The notes: generated from the sequence alone by a model not told the origin. A stretch of 64,000 bases of DNA from Kribbella sp. VKM Ac-2568 (GCF_004345365.1 NZ_SLVF01000008.1:62001-126000), one strand, 5' to 3'. Positions 16,261-25,018 are shown, counted from the stretch's first letter. Made by a program: numbers and translations.

Positions 16261-18225
16261 TCAGTGACGGAATCGGAACTTGCTGACCAGCGGAGTCCCC
16301 GCTTCGGCCCGTCCGGAACCGACCAGGGTGGTGCTCGCCACCTTGTGCCCGAAGCGCGGCGAGTACCAGCCGAGGATCGGCTCGGTCTCCCCGCGGTGCG
16401 TGCTCCAGACCAGTCCCGCCGGCAGCTCCACGGTCGCAGTACCGGTCGGCCACTGGAGTTGAGCGACGGAGCCGTCCAGCTCGACGCTCACCTCCGGACC
16501 GAGGTGCCAGGCCAGCCGTACGGGCGCTGCCGCATCGACCCGGTCCTCGACCCGCAGTACTCCGTTGTCCAGTCTGACCGCTCGCTGATGCGTGACTGGC
16601 GGCTCGGAGGCCTGGTACCCGTCGTGCTCGGCGCTCCAGGTGGAGGCGTCGCAGTCGGCGGAGTAGTTCTGGGCCCGACCGGTCGCGCCGCGGAGCCAGA
16701 GGAACGCCCCGCCCTGCACCGATTGCTCGGCACCGGCAACCTCGAGGGTGTTGTGGCCGATCGTCGAGCGGAAGTAGTTCCGCCAGTCCTCTTCGCCGTG
16801 GTAGCAGTACGTCCCGGGGTCGGCCAGGATGTCCACCCCGCCGACCCGGACCTCGAGCGAGAGCGCATCGGAGTGGGCGTGCGCCGCGATGGACAGGAAG
16901 CCGTGCGGCCCGGCGTCACCGCGGCACCAGATCTCCGGGCCGTCGTCGCGGCTGTGCAGGATCGTGAGGCCCGCGTCCGGGAAATGCTCCGGCCGCTCGT
17001 CCGGCCGATCAACCTGAGAACGCTTCTTGACCAGGGATCCAGCCAGTACTGCGGCCGTCGTGGCAGGCGTCTGTGGCCACCAGGAGGCACGCCCCACCAG
17101 GGCAGCACCCAGGGAGAGGAAGGCCGACCAGTTGGTCAGATCGGGTGGGTCGAGCACCAGCACCTGGCCCTCGTCGTCGTCACCCTGGCGCGGTGGGCGC
17201 AGGCTCTCGTCGACGATCGCCGCGGCCACGTCGACCGTGCGCGTCAGCAGGGACCAGGTCCGGGCCGACAGCGGATGACCTGATGCGTCAGCCTCGACGG
17301 CGGCGTACAGGCCGAGCTCGGAGACGAAGCGGTGATAGTCGGTGGCCAGCTCACGATTGACCCCGGACGGGAACGTGTTCGCCTCCAACTCGCGCTCCAG
17401 CAGCGTCGCCGCGTCCCGCCGCCACCGGCTGCTCTCGGCGTACCAGGGGAACGCGCAGGCGGCCACGAGTTGGCCCGCCGCCTCGGCGATCACGTGGTTG
17501 TTCGCCGACGACCCGCGGCTGCGGAAGGCGGCCAGATAGCGCTGGTGCCAGTGGATCTGCCGGACCGCGAGCTCATTGTGCTCGAACAGGTCCCCGACCT
17601 CGGGCCAGTCCTCCAGCAACCGCCGGATCCAGGTCCAGCTGATCAGCCGCGTGCCGACCTCGATCCCGCTGGTCCAGTGGATCCCGGACAGGAACGGGTT
17701 CGTCCGCCACCAGTCGTTCAGCTGCTCCGCCACCCGGTCGGCGTAGGCGTCGTCGTGGGTCAGGCACCAGGCCGCGGCGAGCTGCGTCAGGTGGTGGTGC
17801 CGGGACAACTCCCAGACCTGCTTGACGTTCCCGACGAGTTCCTCGGAGCGGTGGTTCAGGCGGAACGCGTACTCCGCGGGGTCCGACCGCCGCCTGGTGA
17901 CCGGGTCACGGAACCAGTCCGGCGACCGCAGATCGGTGCGGTCGACGCCGAGCACCTCCAGTTCGCCGGCCATGATCGCGTCCGCCGTGGAGATCACCGC
18001 CTTGGCGGCCTCCTCCGGTACGGCGGTCACCGTGGCGGGCGGCAGCGTCGAGGCGAAGGGCCGCTCGTACCGCCCGGGCGGGTGCCCGTTGACATCCTCG
18101 CCGGGTCGCACCTGCTGATACGCCCAGGTTGTCCGGCGGGCGTGGTCCCGGGTGCGCCAGACCAGCTCGGTGGGCGACATCCGCCGCAGGCGGCGGAGGT
18201 ACCAACCCACTGACTGGCGGCTCAC
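16261..18225 (-). CDS. Heparinase II/III-alginate lyase family protein
   Basis: A 654-residue protein: an N-terminal (alpha/alpha)-toroid domain typical of alginate lyase/heparinase families (RLNHRSEELVGNVKQVWELS; SSANNHVIAEAAGQLVAA), then the heparinase II/III beta domain (HAHSDALSLEVRVGG; ILADPGTYCYHGEEDWRNYF). Candidate catalytic residues are the NNH segment and the His/Tyr of these stretches. No signal peptide is evident, so it may be cytoplasmic or non-classically exported. GTG 18225 overlaps the preceding stop (GTGA), coupling it to the two-domain oxidoreductase, a pairing often seen in EPS loci. It probably acts on a uronic-acid polymer; whether as lyase or synthesis partner is unclear. 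Confidence 0.85.
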   Translation of the reverse strand: MSRQSVGWYLRRLRRMSPTELVWRTRDHARRTTWAYQQVRPGEDVNGHPPGRYERPFASTLPPATVTAVPEEAAKAVISTADAIMAGELEVLGVDRTDLRSPDWFRDPVTRRRSDPAEYAFRLNHRSEELVGNVKQVWELSRHHHLTQLAAAWCLTHDDAYADRVAEQLNDWWRTNPFLSGIHWTSGIEVGTRLISWTWIRRLLEDWPEVGDLFEHNELAVRQIHWHQRYLAAFRSRGSSANNHVIAEAAGQLVAACAFPWYAESSRWRRDAATLLERELEANTFPSGVNRELATDYHRFVSELGLYAAVEADASGHPLSARTWSLLTRTVDVAAAIVDESLRPPRQGDDDEGQVLVLDPPDLTNWSAFLSLGAALVGRASWWPQTPATTAAVLAGSLVKKRSQVDRPDERPEHFPDAGLTILHSRDDGPEIWCRGDAGPHGFLSIAAHAHSDALSLEVRVGGVDILADPGTYCYHGEEDWRNYFRSTIGHNTLEVAGAEQSVQGGAFLWLRGATGRAQNYSADCDASTWSAEHDGYQASEPPVTHQRAVRLDNGVLRVEDRVDAAAPVRLAWHLGPEVSVELDGSVAQLQWPTGTATVELPAGLVWSTHRGETEPILGWYSPRFGHKVASTTLVGSGRAEAGTPLVSKFRFRH

Positions 18226-20390
18226 ACGGACTCCGGACGGCCGCTGGCCAGGCTCCGATCCACGGCGATGGTGGCGCGAGTGGTGGCGATCAGCGAGTCG
18301 AACGAGATCGGCATCGGCCCACCCGAGCGCACCGCGGCCACGAAGCGCTCGAGCTCGTGCCGCTGGCCCTTGTCCGTGCCACCGCGAGCCTTGCGGGTCG
18401 CCGGCCGCCGGCCGGTCCACAGCGACGCCTTCTGGAAGTTGTCGAACCGGGCGTTCCGGCCGCTGCCGGTGATGTCGATCGTCTCCTTCGGGAACCGCGC
18501 GTTGCCGCCACTGAGGTAGCTGATCGTGCCGGTCGAGCCGTTCTCGAACCGCAGGTTCACCGTCACGTCGCCGGCGTCCGGGCCGGGCATCGCGTAGACC
18601 TCGGTCGGCAGGCTGTCGAGCCACCACGACACCGTGTCGATGAAGTGGCCGCCCTCGCCGGCGAACCGGGTGCCCTCGCGATCCTGGTCGAGGTACCAGC
18701 TGCTGGAGTCCAGCCGGCCGGCGTTCACCAGGTAGCGCAGCGACGAGCCGCCGCCGGGATCGCCGTACCGCGACCGCAGGTCGGTGAGCAGCGGGGCGAA
18801 CCGGCGGTTGAAGCCGACCATCAGCCGGTCGTTGCCGGTGGCATCGACGACGGCGACGATCCGGTCCACCTCGGCCGCGGTCAGCGCCAGCGGCTTCTCG
18901 ACGAAGACCGCCTTGCCCTGTTCGAGCGCGCGGCAGGTCAGGTCGGCGTGGCTGCTGTGCCGGGTGACCACGAACACCGCGTCGAGCGAGTCGTCGCCCA
19001 GTACCGCGTTCGCGTCGGTCGAGATGTTCTCGAAGCCGAACCGGCGCTGGGCATTGGCCGCCGACAGCGACTTGTTGGTGGCGACGTGGGCCAGGGCGGC
19101 GTCCTCGTTCTTCGCCAGGTGTGGCAGCAGCATCGACGACGCGTAGTTGCCCGCGCCGACGAACCCGAGCCGGACCTTGCCCGTAGTACCGGTGGTCGTC
19201 CGTTCCGGCCTCACCGGCTGCTGGGCAGGTTGCGGTGTGGCCTGGGGGAGCGGCCCGGAGTCCGGGTACTCGAAGAGGAAGCCGACGCCGGGCAGGGCAC
19301 CTGTGCTGAGCTGCTGGTAGACCTCGGTCGCGTCCGCGATCGGGAAGATCCGCGCCACCAGCGACGACACGTCGATCTGCTCGCGGGCGATCAGGTCGAT
19401 GAAGCACTCCAGGTTCCGGCGCTCGGTCCACCGGACGTACCCGGCCGGGTAGTCGATGCCCTCGAGCTCGTACCGGTCGTCGTACCGGCCGGGTCCGTAC
19501 GACCGGGAGAACCGGACGTCCAGTTCCTTGTCGTAGTAGGCATTCCACGGCAGGTCGAGCTTGGTCTTGCCGATGTCGACGATGCGGGCCCGGTCGCGTG
19601 CCAGCCGTGCAGCCGTCTCGACCGGTCCGTTGGAGTGGCCGCCGGCGGCCAGCAGGACGTGGTCGGCGCCGAGGCCGTTGCTCGCGCCGAGCAGGGCCCG
19701 TTCCAGTGTTGCGATCCCCGCCTCGTCCGCGGACGAGCAGGCGATCGCGCCGGCCTTCTCCGCCATCCGGCAGCGGTCGTCGACCGTGTCGATGCCGAAC
19801 ACCCGCACTCCCGCCGCGACCAGCAGCCGCACCACGAGCTGGCCGACCAGACCGAGCCCGATCACCACCGCCGTGTCGCCGAGCTGGACCTCCGACTGCC
19901 GGACGCCGTGCATCGCGATCGCGCCGACCGTCGAGAAGGCGGCCTGCTCGGCCGGCACCCCGTCGGGCACCGGCACGCACAGGTTGACCGGGATCCAGTT
20001 GTACTCCGCGTGCAGGGCGAACTCGTTGCCTGCGGCAGCCACCAGCTGGCCGACGCTGAACTCCTCGGCGCCCTTGCCGACCTCGACGACCACCCCGCAC
20101 AGCGAGTAACCCAGCGGCGTGTACGAGTCGAGCTTGTTCATCACCTTCTTGTAGGTGTTGACCGCGCCCTGCTGGACGACGGAGTCCAGCACCTTCTTCA
20201 CCTGGTCCGGACGGGCCCGCGCCTTGCCGACCATCGACAACCGGGCCTCGCCGACCTTCATCAGCTCGGTACCGGTGGAGATCAGCGAGTACAGGGACCG
20301 GACCAGCACGCCACCGGGCGCGCAGGAGGGCGGTGGCACGTCGAGAACCGCGAGCTCACCGGACTTGTAGTTCTGCGCTACCTGCTTCAT
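18222..20390 (-). CDS. Two-domain oxidoreductase (zinc-type dehydrogenase plus Gfo/Idh/MocA)
   Basis: A 722-residue fusion. Residues ~1-370 resemble medium-chain alcohol dehydrogenases (VVIGLGLVGQLVVRLLVAAG nucleotide motif) and ~390-722 are a Gfo/Idh/MocA oxidoreductase (RLGFVGAGNYASSMLLPHLA; VFVEKPLALTAAEVDRIV; MVGFNRRFAPL). The zinc ligands of classical alcohol dehydrogenases are hard to find, with few Cys/His in the usual places. A Pro/Gln-rich linker (QATPQPAQQPVRPERTT) joins the halves. ATG 20390 is preferred to ATG 20420 because it gives the normal MKQVAQNYKSGEL start. Such fusions accompany heparinase-like genes in EPS loci; they are thought to modify a sugar, substrate unknown. Confidence 0.87.
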   Translation of the reverse strand: MKQVAQNYKSGELAVLDVPPPSCAPGGVLVRSLYSLISTGTELMKVGEARLSMVGKARARPDQVKKVLDSVVQQGAVNTYKKVMNKLDSYTPLGYSLCGVVVEVGKGAEEFSVGQLVAAAGNEFALHAEYNWIPVNLCVPVPDGVPAEQAAFSTVGAIAMHGVRQSEVQLGDTAVVIGLGLVGQLVVRLLVAAGVRVFGIDTVDDRCRMAEKAGAIACSSADEAGIATLERALLGASNGLGADHVLLAAGGHSNGPVETAARLARDRARIVDIGKTKLDLPWNAYYDKELDVRFSRSYGPGRYDDRYELEGIDYPAGYVRWTERRNLECFIDLIAREQIDVSSLVARIFPIADATEVYQQLSTGALPGVGFLFEYPDSGPLPQATPQPAQQPVRPERTTTGTTGKVRLGFVGAGNYASSMLLPHLAKNEDAALAHVATNKSLSAANAQRRFGFENISTDANAVLGDDSLDAVFVVTRHSSHADLTCRALEQGKAVFVEKPLALTAAEVDRIVAVVDATGNDRLMVGFNRRFAPLLTDLRSRYGDPGGGSSLRYLVNAGRLDSSSWYLDQDREGTRFAGEGGHFIDTVSWWLDSLPTEVYAMPGPDAGDVTVNLRFENGSTGTISYLSGGNARFPKETIDITGSGRNARFDNFQKASLWTGRRPATRKARGGTDKGQRHELERFVAAVRSGGPMPISFDSLIATTRATIAVDRSLASGRPESV

Positions 20391-20416
20391 GGTCGTCTCT
20401 CGCTCGGGTAAGAGGG

Positions 20417-20469
20417 TCATGTGCTGACAGTCTTTTTCGTAGCTATCGCACGTCTCTTCATGTGCTGAC
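20417..20469. repeat. 12-bp direct repeat at the asnB 3' end
   Basis: TCATGTGCTGAC occurs at 20417-20428 and at 20458-20469. The second copy spans the asnB stop codon and its last codons (reading GVST then stop on the minus strand); the first lies 41 bp downstream in the gap before the oxidoreductase gene. It looks like a small duplication of the gene end. No function is evident; the gap shows no convincing terminator. Confidence 0.5.
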
Positions 20470-22368
20470 GCCTTGCTCCTTCAGATGCCGGCACCAGGTC
20501 TCCAGCGTGAGCAGCTGCCAGATCTGCTTGGAGTAGTCCTGCCGGCCGGCTCGTTCGTCCTCGACGAGGCGGGCGACGGCCTGCCGCTGGAGGAAGCCGC
20601 TGCCGACCAGTTCGCCGTTCAGCAGCACGTCGTCGACGAGCTCGCGCAGGTCGTTGCGGACCCAGGCGCGCAGCGGCGCGCTGAACGACGCCTTCGGCCG
20701 GTAGATGATCTCCTTCGGCAACCAGGCCTCGGCCGCACGCTTCAGCGCGACCTTGCCCTGCCGCCCCTGGATCTTGTCCTTGCCCGGGATCGAGAACGCC
20801 GCGCGGAACACCTCCGGGTCCACGAACGGGGTCCGCACCTCGGTGGACGCCGCCATGCTGGACCGGTCGGTGTACGCCAGGTTCAGGCCGGGCAGGAACA
20901 TCCGCGAGTCCGCCAGGCACATCCGGCTCACGTGGTCGTCGAGCGTGGTGTCGTGGTACAGGTCGCTGTGCTCGGCGAGCAGCTTGCCGACGTACGGCTC
21001 GAGGTCCGGGTTCAGCAGCCCGGCCAGCTCGTCGGCGTCGTACATCGTGTAGCTGCGCCGGAACGCGGCCTCCTCGGGCAGGTCCGCGAAGGTGAGGAAC
21101 CGCTTCGCCCAGCGCGCGTACCGCAGCCCGCGGCCGTTCGCCGTGACGGGCAGCCGCCGGACCGCGGGACCGATCATGCCGTTGCGTACTACGCCGGGCA
21201 GTTGCTGGTAGCGGGCGCCCATCACACAGGCGAGGTGCTTGCGGTAGCCGCCGAAGAGCTCGTCGGCGCCCATCCCGGACAACAGCACCTTGACCCCGGC
21301 GTCGCGGGCCGCGTCGCACATCAGCAGTGTGTTGATCGCGGCCGGGTCGCCGATCGGCTCGTCCAGGATGTCGACGATCCGGGGGAGCAGCTCGACCACG
21401 TCCGGCGCGATCTCGATCTCGTGCAGGTCGACCCCGAACTGCGCCGCCACCTTGCGGGCGTAGATCGCGTCGTCGGGCATCGCCTCGAGCTTCTGGTCCT
21501 CCGCCCGGAAGGTGATCGTGTAGGCGTCGATGTTCGGATCGCTGCGCTTCGCCAGTACGGTGACCAGGCTCGAGTCGAGCCCACCACTGAGGAAGGTCGA
21601 CACCGGTACGTCGGCAACCAGGTGCGCGGCGACCGACTCCTCGATCACCTGCCGCAGGTCGGCCGGCGGCCCGGCGGCTGCCTCGGCCGCGACGTCCGCC
21701 ACCCGCCAGTACGTCTCGTGCCGGCTGGTGCCGTCGGGGCGGAACTCGGCCCACGAACCGGCCGGGAGCTTCTCCACGCCCTCGATCGCACAGCGCTGCT
21801 CGGGCAGCCAGTAGTAGAGCATCGACGCGATCAGCGCGCCGGGATCGGTCCGCAGCTCAGGGCCGACCGCCGAGACGATGGCCTTCAGCTCGGACGCGAA
21901 GATGACTCCGCCGTGCCGGCGGAGGAAGTACAGCGGCTTGATGCCGAGCGGGTCGCGGGCGAGGTACAGGCTGCCGCTCTGCTCGTCCAGCATCGCGAAC
22001 GCGTACATGCCCCGGAACCGGGGCAGCGCCGCCGGACCCCAGCGACGCCAGGCCTCCAGCACCACCTCGGTGTCCGAGCTGGTGACGAAGGTGGAGCCGG
22101 ACGCGGCCAGCTCGGCCCGCAGTTCCTTGTAGTTGTAGAGCTCGCCGTTGTAGCTGATCGTCAGGCCCTGCTTCGACAACGGCTGGTCGGCCGCGCCGGA
22201 CAGGTCGATGATCGAGAGCCGGCGATGCGCGAGGTAGGCGTTGATGCGGCCGTCCTCGACCCGGTGGACCCCGGTCGCGTCCGGGCCGCGGTGCGCGATC
22301 CGCTCGCTCATCGTCTCGGTCAGGACGAGCCCGTCGTGCTGCTGGTAGCAGCCGGCGATTCCGCACAC
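20458..22368 (-). CDS. asnB: Asparagine synthase-like glutamine amidotransferase
   Basis: A 636-residue AsnB-family enzyme. Start is GTG 22368, so Cys2 of MCGIAGCYQQ becomes the N-terminal nucleophile of the glutaminase domain (with RGPDATGVH and NGELYNYKEL). The synthetase domain has the ATP loop FLSGGLDSSLV near 250 and later LLSGMGADELFGGY. AsnB homologues in polysaccharide loci (for example WbpS-type) are believed to amidate uronic acids rather than aspartate. Here the gene lies one base after a GT4 gene that itself follows the nucleotide-sugar dehydrogenase, which favours that reading. An ordinary asparagine synthetase role is still possible. Confidence 0.9.
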   Translation of the reverse strand: MCGIAGCYQQHDGLVLTETMSERIAHRGPDATGVHRVEDGRINAYLAHRRLSIIDLSGAADQPLSKQGLTISYNGELYNYKELRAELAASGSTFVTSSDTEVVLEAWRRWGPAALPRFRGMYAFAMLDEQSGSLYLARDPLGIKPLYFLRRHGGVIFASELKAIVSAVGPELRTDPGALIASMLYYWLPEQRCAIEGVEKLPAGSWAEFRPDGTSRHETYWRVADVAAEAAAGPPADLRQVIEESVAAHLVADVPVSTFLSGGLDSSLVTVLAKRSDPNIDAYTITFRAEDQKLEAMPDDAIYARKVAAQFGVDLHEIEIAPDVVELLPRIVDILDEPIGDPAAINTLLMCDAARDAGVKVLLSGMGADELFGGYRKHLACVMGARYQQLPGVVRNGMIGPAVRRLPVTANGRGLRYARWAKRFLTFADLPEEAAFRRSYTMYDADELAGLLNPDLEPYVGKLLAEHSDLYHDTTLDDHVSRMCLADSRMFLPGLNLAYTDRSSMAASTEVRTPFVDPEVFRAAFSIPGKDKIQGRQGKVALKRAAEAWLPKEIIYRPKASFSAPLRAWVRNDLRELVDDVLLNGELVGSGFLQRQAVARLVEDERAGRQDYSKQIWQLLTLETWCRHLKEQGVST

Positions 22369-22369
22369 G

Positions 22370-23614
22370 TCAGGACCCCGTAACCCGGGCGGCCCCGCCC
22401 ACGCTGTCGCCGACCCCGGTGTTGTTCCGACCGGTGAGCCGGTCGTAGACCTCCAGGTAGGCCTTCTGCTGGTGCTCCCAGGCGAGCACCTGCTCGACCC
22501 GTTCGCGCCCGAACTTGGCCATCCGGCGGCGGCGGACCTCGTCGTCCAGCAGTTCGACGATCGCGTGGCCGTACTTCTCCACGTCGTTCGGCTCGACGTA
22601 CACGGCGGCGTCGTCGGCCGAGACCCGGGTCTCGACCAGGTCGAAGGCGACCACCGGGAGCTCGTAGGCCATGTACTCCATCGTCTTGTTCATCGTGGAG
22701 ACGTCGTTCAGCGGATTCTTCGGGTCCGGCGACAGCCCCAGGTCGGCGGTGGACATCACCCGCTGGACGGTCTCGTCCGGCACCCGGCCGGTGAACTCGA
22801 CGTGGTCGGCCAGGCCGAGCTCGTCGCGCAGCGCCACCACCTCGTCGAAGGAGTCACCGCTGCCCATCAGGGTGAACGCCACGTCCGTGCGGCCGAGCCT
22901 GTTGACCACCTCGTGCGCGGCCCGGACGACGATGTCGACGCCGTCCTGCGGGCCCATCACGCCGATGTAGGAGACCAGGTACCGGTGGCCGCGCCGGCAG
23001 GACTCGTCGGCCTGGCCCCGCCGCAACTTGTCGGGGTCCGGGCCGGTCCGGACGACGGTGACGTCGTCGGTCGCCTTGCCACTGCGGGTGATCGCGATCT
23101 TGCGGTACGAGTCGTTCGTGGAGATGACGTGGTCCGCCTTGCGGTGCGTCATCCGCTCCAGGAACCGCAGGCCCTTGTACGGCAGGCCCGCCGCGTCCGG
23201 GAAGCGCGACTGGTAGAGCTCGGGGCAGAGGTCGTGGTGGTCGAAGACGAACCTGGTGTCGTCGATCCGGCGCAGCAGCATCGCGATCGGCCAGAAGATG
23301 TCCGGCGGGTTGCACGCCTGCATCACCTGGAACTTCCCCGCCCGGCGGGCCCGCAGTACGAGCCGGAGCGTCTGGACGAAGGAGTACACGTACTCCGCGA
23401 TGTAGCCGAACTTGCTGCCACCCGGCGAGTAACCGCGGTACTGGTGCGCGACGACGCCGTCGATCACCTGGTACGCCGGGTCGCCCGGCCCCTTCGGGCA
23501 GACCACCGTCACGTCGTACCCGGCGCCGACCAGCGCCTGGCACTCCAGCCACACGCGCCGGTCGAACGGGATGTGCAGGTTCTGGATGATGATCAGTACG
23601 CGTGGCGTCTTCAC
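22370..23614 (-). CDS. GT4 family glycosyltransferase
   Basis: A 414-residue GT-B glycosyltransferase starting with GTG 23614 (MKTPRVLIIIQNLHIPFDRR), overlapping the dehydrogenase stop as GTGA. Features: PFDRRVWLECQAL near the N-terminus, then NPPDIFWP, FDHHDLCPELYQSRF, and the donor-site region VSYIGVMGPQDGVD, FTLMGSGDSFDEV and MEYMAYELPVVAFD. This looks like the WbuB/Cps-type GT4 group of EPS loci. The tail (GRNNTGVGDSVGGAARVTGS) is polar and low-complexity. The donor sugar is unknown, but position next to the dehydrogenase suggests it may transfer a uronic acid. Confidence 0.88.
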   Translation of the reverse strand: MKTPRVLIIIQNLHIPFDRRVWLECQALVGAGYDVTVVCPKGPGDPAYQVIDGVVAHQYRGYSPGGSKFGYIAEYVYSFVQTLRLVLRARRAGKFQVMQACNPPDIFWPIAMLLRRIDDTRFVFDHHDLCPELYQSRFPDAAGLPYKGLRFLERMTHRKADHVISTNDSYRKIAITRSGKATDDVTVVRTGPDPDKLRRGQADESCRRGHRYLVSYIGVMGPQDGVDIVVRAAHEVVNRLGRTDVAFTLMGSGDSFDEVVALRDELGLADHVEFTGRVPDETVQRVMSTADLGLSPDPKNPLNDVSTMNKTMEYMAYELPVVAFDLVETRVSADDAAVYVEPNDVEKYGHAIVELLDDEVRRRRMAKFGRERVEQVLAWEHQQKAYLEVYDRLTGRNNTGVGDSVGGAARVTGS

Positions 23615-24933
23615 CAGCCGACTCCCTCGTACCCGGCCAGCGCCTCGACCTGCGCGCCGAGCCGGCCGCTGAGGTCGATGGTCCGGGCCGGCGGGTGGCT
23701 GAGCAGCGCCTCGACCGCCTCGGCGTCCGTGGTGGACACCAGGGCCAGGTCGGCGCCGCGCAGTGCCTCGACCGGGTCGCCGGTCAGCACCCGTTGAAGG
23801 TGCGGCAGCTTCGACTCGACGTGCCGCTTGTTCGCGCCGACCAGCCGGCTCGGGTTCACGATCGAGTCGTAGATCCGCAGGTTGTAGCCCTTGCCGATCA
23901 GCCGCTCGGCGAGCTCCACGCTCGGGCTCTCGCGCAGGTCGTCGGTCGCGGTCTTGAAGCTCAGCCCGAGCAGCGCGACCTCGCGCCCGGGGCTGGTCAG
24001 CACGCGGTCGACGACGTCGCGGACGATCAGCTCGTTGGTGGCCAGCGTGCCGGCCAGCAGCGGGAGATCGGTGTCGTTCGTCCGGGCCAGGTGCAGGACC
24101 GAACGGAGGTCCTTGGGCAGGCACGAACCGCCGAACGCGAAGCCCGGCCGCAGGTAGTACGGCGAGATGTTCAGGCTGGTGTCCTGGCAGAAGATCTCCA
24201 TCACCTGGCGCGAGTCCACGCCGTAGAAGCGGAAGATCCGGCCCATCTCGTTGGCGAACGACACCTTCGTCGCGTGGAACGCGTTGCAGGCGTACTTGAG
24301 CGCTTCGGCGGTGCGCACGTCGACCACCTGGACCGGTGTGGGCAGGAAGCCGAACAGCTCGGTCAGCGCGTCGCCGACCCGGGCGTCGGCGGTGCCGACC
24401 ACGACGAACGGCGGCGCGAAGAAGTCCGCCAGGCCGGAGCCTTCGCGGAGGAACTCGGGGCACATGGCGGTGCCAAAGGTGAAGCCGCCTGTCGACAGCT
24501 CGCCGGCCAGGGCGGGGCCGACGACGTCGTCGACGGTGCCCGGCGGCACGGTGCTGCGGATGACGATGCTGTGGAAGCCGGAGTCCGGCGGGGCGACGTC
24601 CTTCGCGGCCGCGGCGATGTCCTGGACCGCCCGGCGGATGTAGGTGAGATCGGTGCTGCCGCTGGCGGTCGACGGCGTCCCCACGCAGATCAGGGACACG
24701 TCCGCCCCTTCCAGGGCCAGGTGTGGATCCGTGGTCGCGTGCAACCTGCCCGCGGCGACCCCGTTCGCCATCAGCTCGTCGAGACCGGGCTCGACGACGG
24801 GGCTGCGACCTTCGGTGATCGGATCGACCTTCGCGGTGTCGACGTCCACTCCCCAGACGTCGTGGCCGTTGGCGGCGAGGCAGGCGGCGGTCACCGACCC
24901 CACGTAGCCCAAGCCGAATACGGCAACCTTCAT
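23611..24933 (-). CDS. Nucleotide-sugar 6-dehydrogenase, GDP-mannose type (AlgD-like)
   Basis: A 440-residue NAD-dependent dehydrogenase that oxidises a nucleotide sugar twice to its uronic acid. Rossmann motif FGLGYVGSVTAACLA (6-20); catalytic Cys271 in GFAFGGSCLPKD; Lys213 in EALKYACNAFHATK. From memory, CQDTSLNISPYYLRPGFAF and LLGLSFKTATDDLRESPSVE match Pseudomonas AlgD much better than UDP-glucose dehydrogenases, which usually read GGSCFPKD. GDP-mannuronate is thus the likeliest product, though UDP-sugar specificity cannot be excluded. It is the first gene of the long leftward operon; 156 bp separate it from the divergent epimerase. Confidence 0.85.
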   Translation of the reverse strand: MKVAVFGLGYVGSVTAACLAANGHDVWGVDVDTAKVDPITEGRSPVVEPGLDELMANGVAAGRLHATTDPHLALEGADVSLICVGTPSTASGSTDLTYIRRAVQDIAAAAKDVAPPDSGFHSIVIRSTVPPGTVDDVVGPALAGELSTGGFTFGTAMCPEFLREGSGLADFFAPPFVVVGTADARVGDALTELFGFLPTPVQVVDVRTAEALKYACNAFHATKVSFANEMGRIFRFYGVDSRQVMEIFCQDTSLNISPYYLRPGFAFGGSCLPKDLRSVLHLARTNDTDLPLLAGTLATNELIVRDVVDRVLTSPGREVALLGLSFKTATDDLRESPSVELAERLIGKGYNLRIYDSIVNPSRLVGANKRHVESKLPHLQRVLTGDPVEALRGADLALVSTTDAEAVEALLSHPPARTIDLSGRLGAQVEALAGYEGVGW

Positions 24934-24990
24934 AACGCCCCCAATGTGTGCGGTCCAGGCAGTGCTGAAGAGAGCAACGGCACACCGGGC

Positions 24991-25018
24991 CTGATACAGA
25001 AACTTTTCGATGTATCAG
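24991..25018. promoter_or_regulatory. Inverted repeat CTGATACA-N12-TGTATCAG in divergent promoter
   Basis: Two perfect 8-bp arms (24991-24998 and 25011-25018) flank GAAACTTTTCGA. The site lies in the 156-bp gap between the divergent leftward EPS operon (start 24933) and the rightward one (start 25090), about 58 bp and 72 bp from the two starts. The left arm, with its flank, matches the element at 16241. It is a good candidate for a shared control site of locus A. Confidence 0.5.

Noticed and set aside
16261..20100. A very long open frame of about 1,279 codons on the minus strand
   Set aside because: Its upstream half runs out of frame through the two-domain oxidoreductase and has Arg/Gly-rich, non-protein-like content. 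Only the part from GTG 18225 is a gene.
22370..24985. Apparent 871-residue fusion protein
   Set aside because: The frame opens across the dehydrogenase in the wrong phase. The GT4 gene begins at GTG 23614 with a normal N-terminus.
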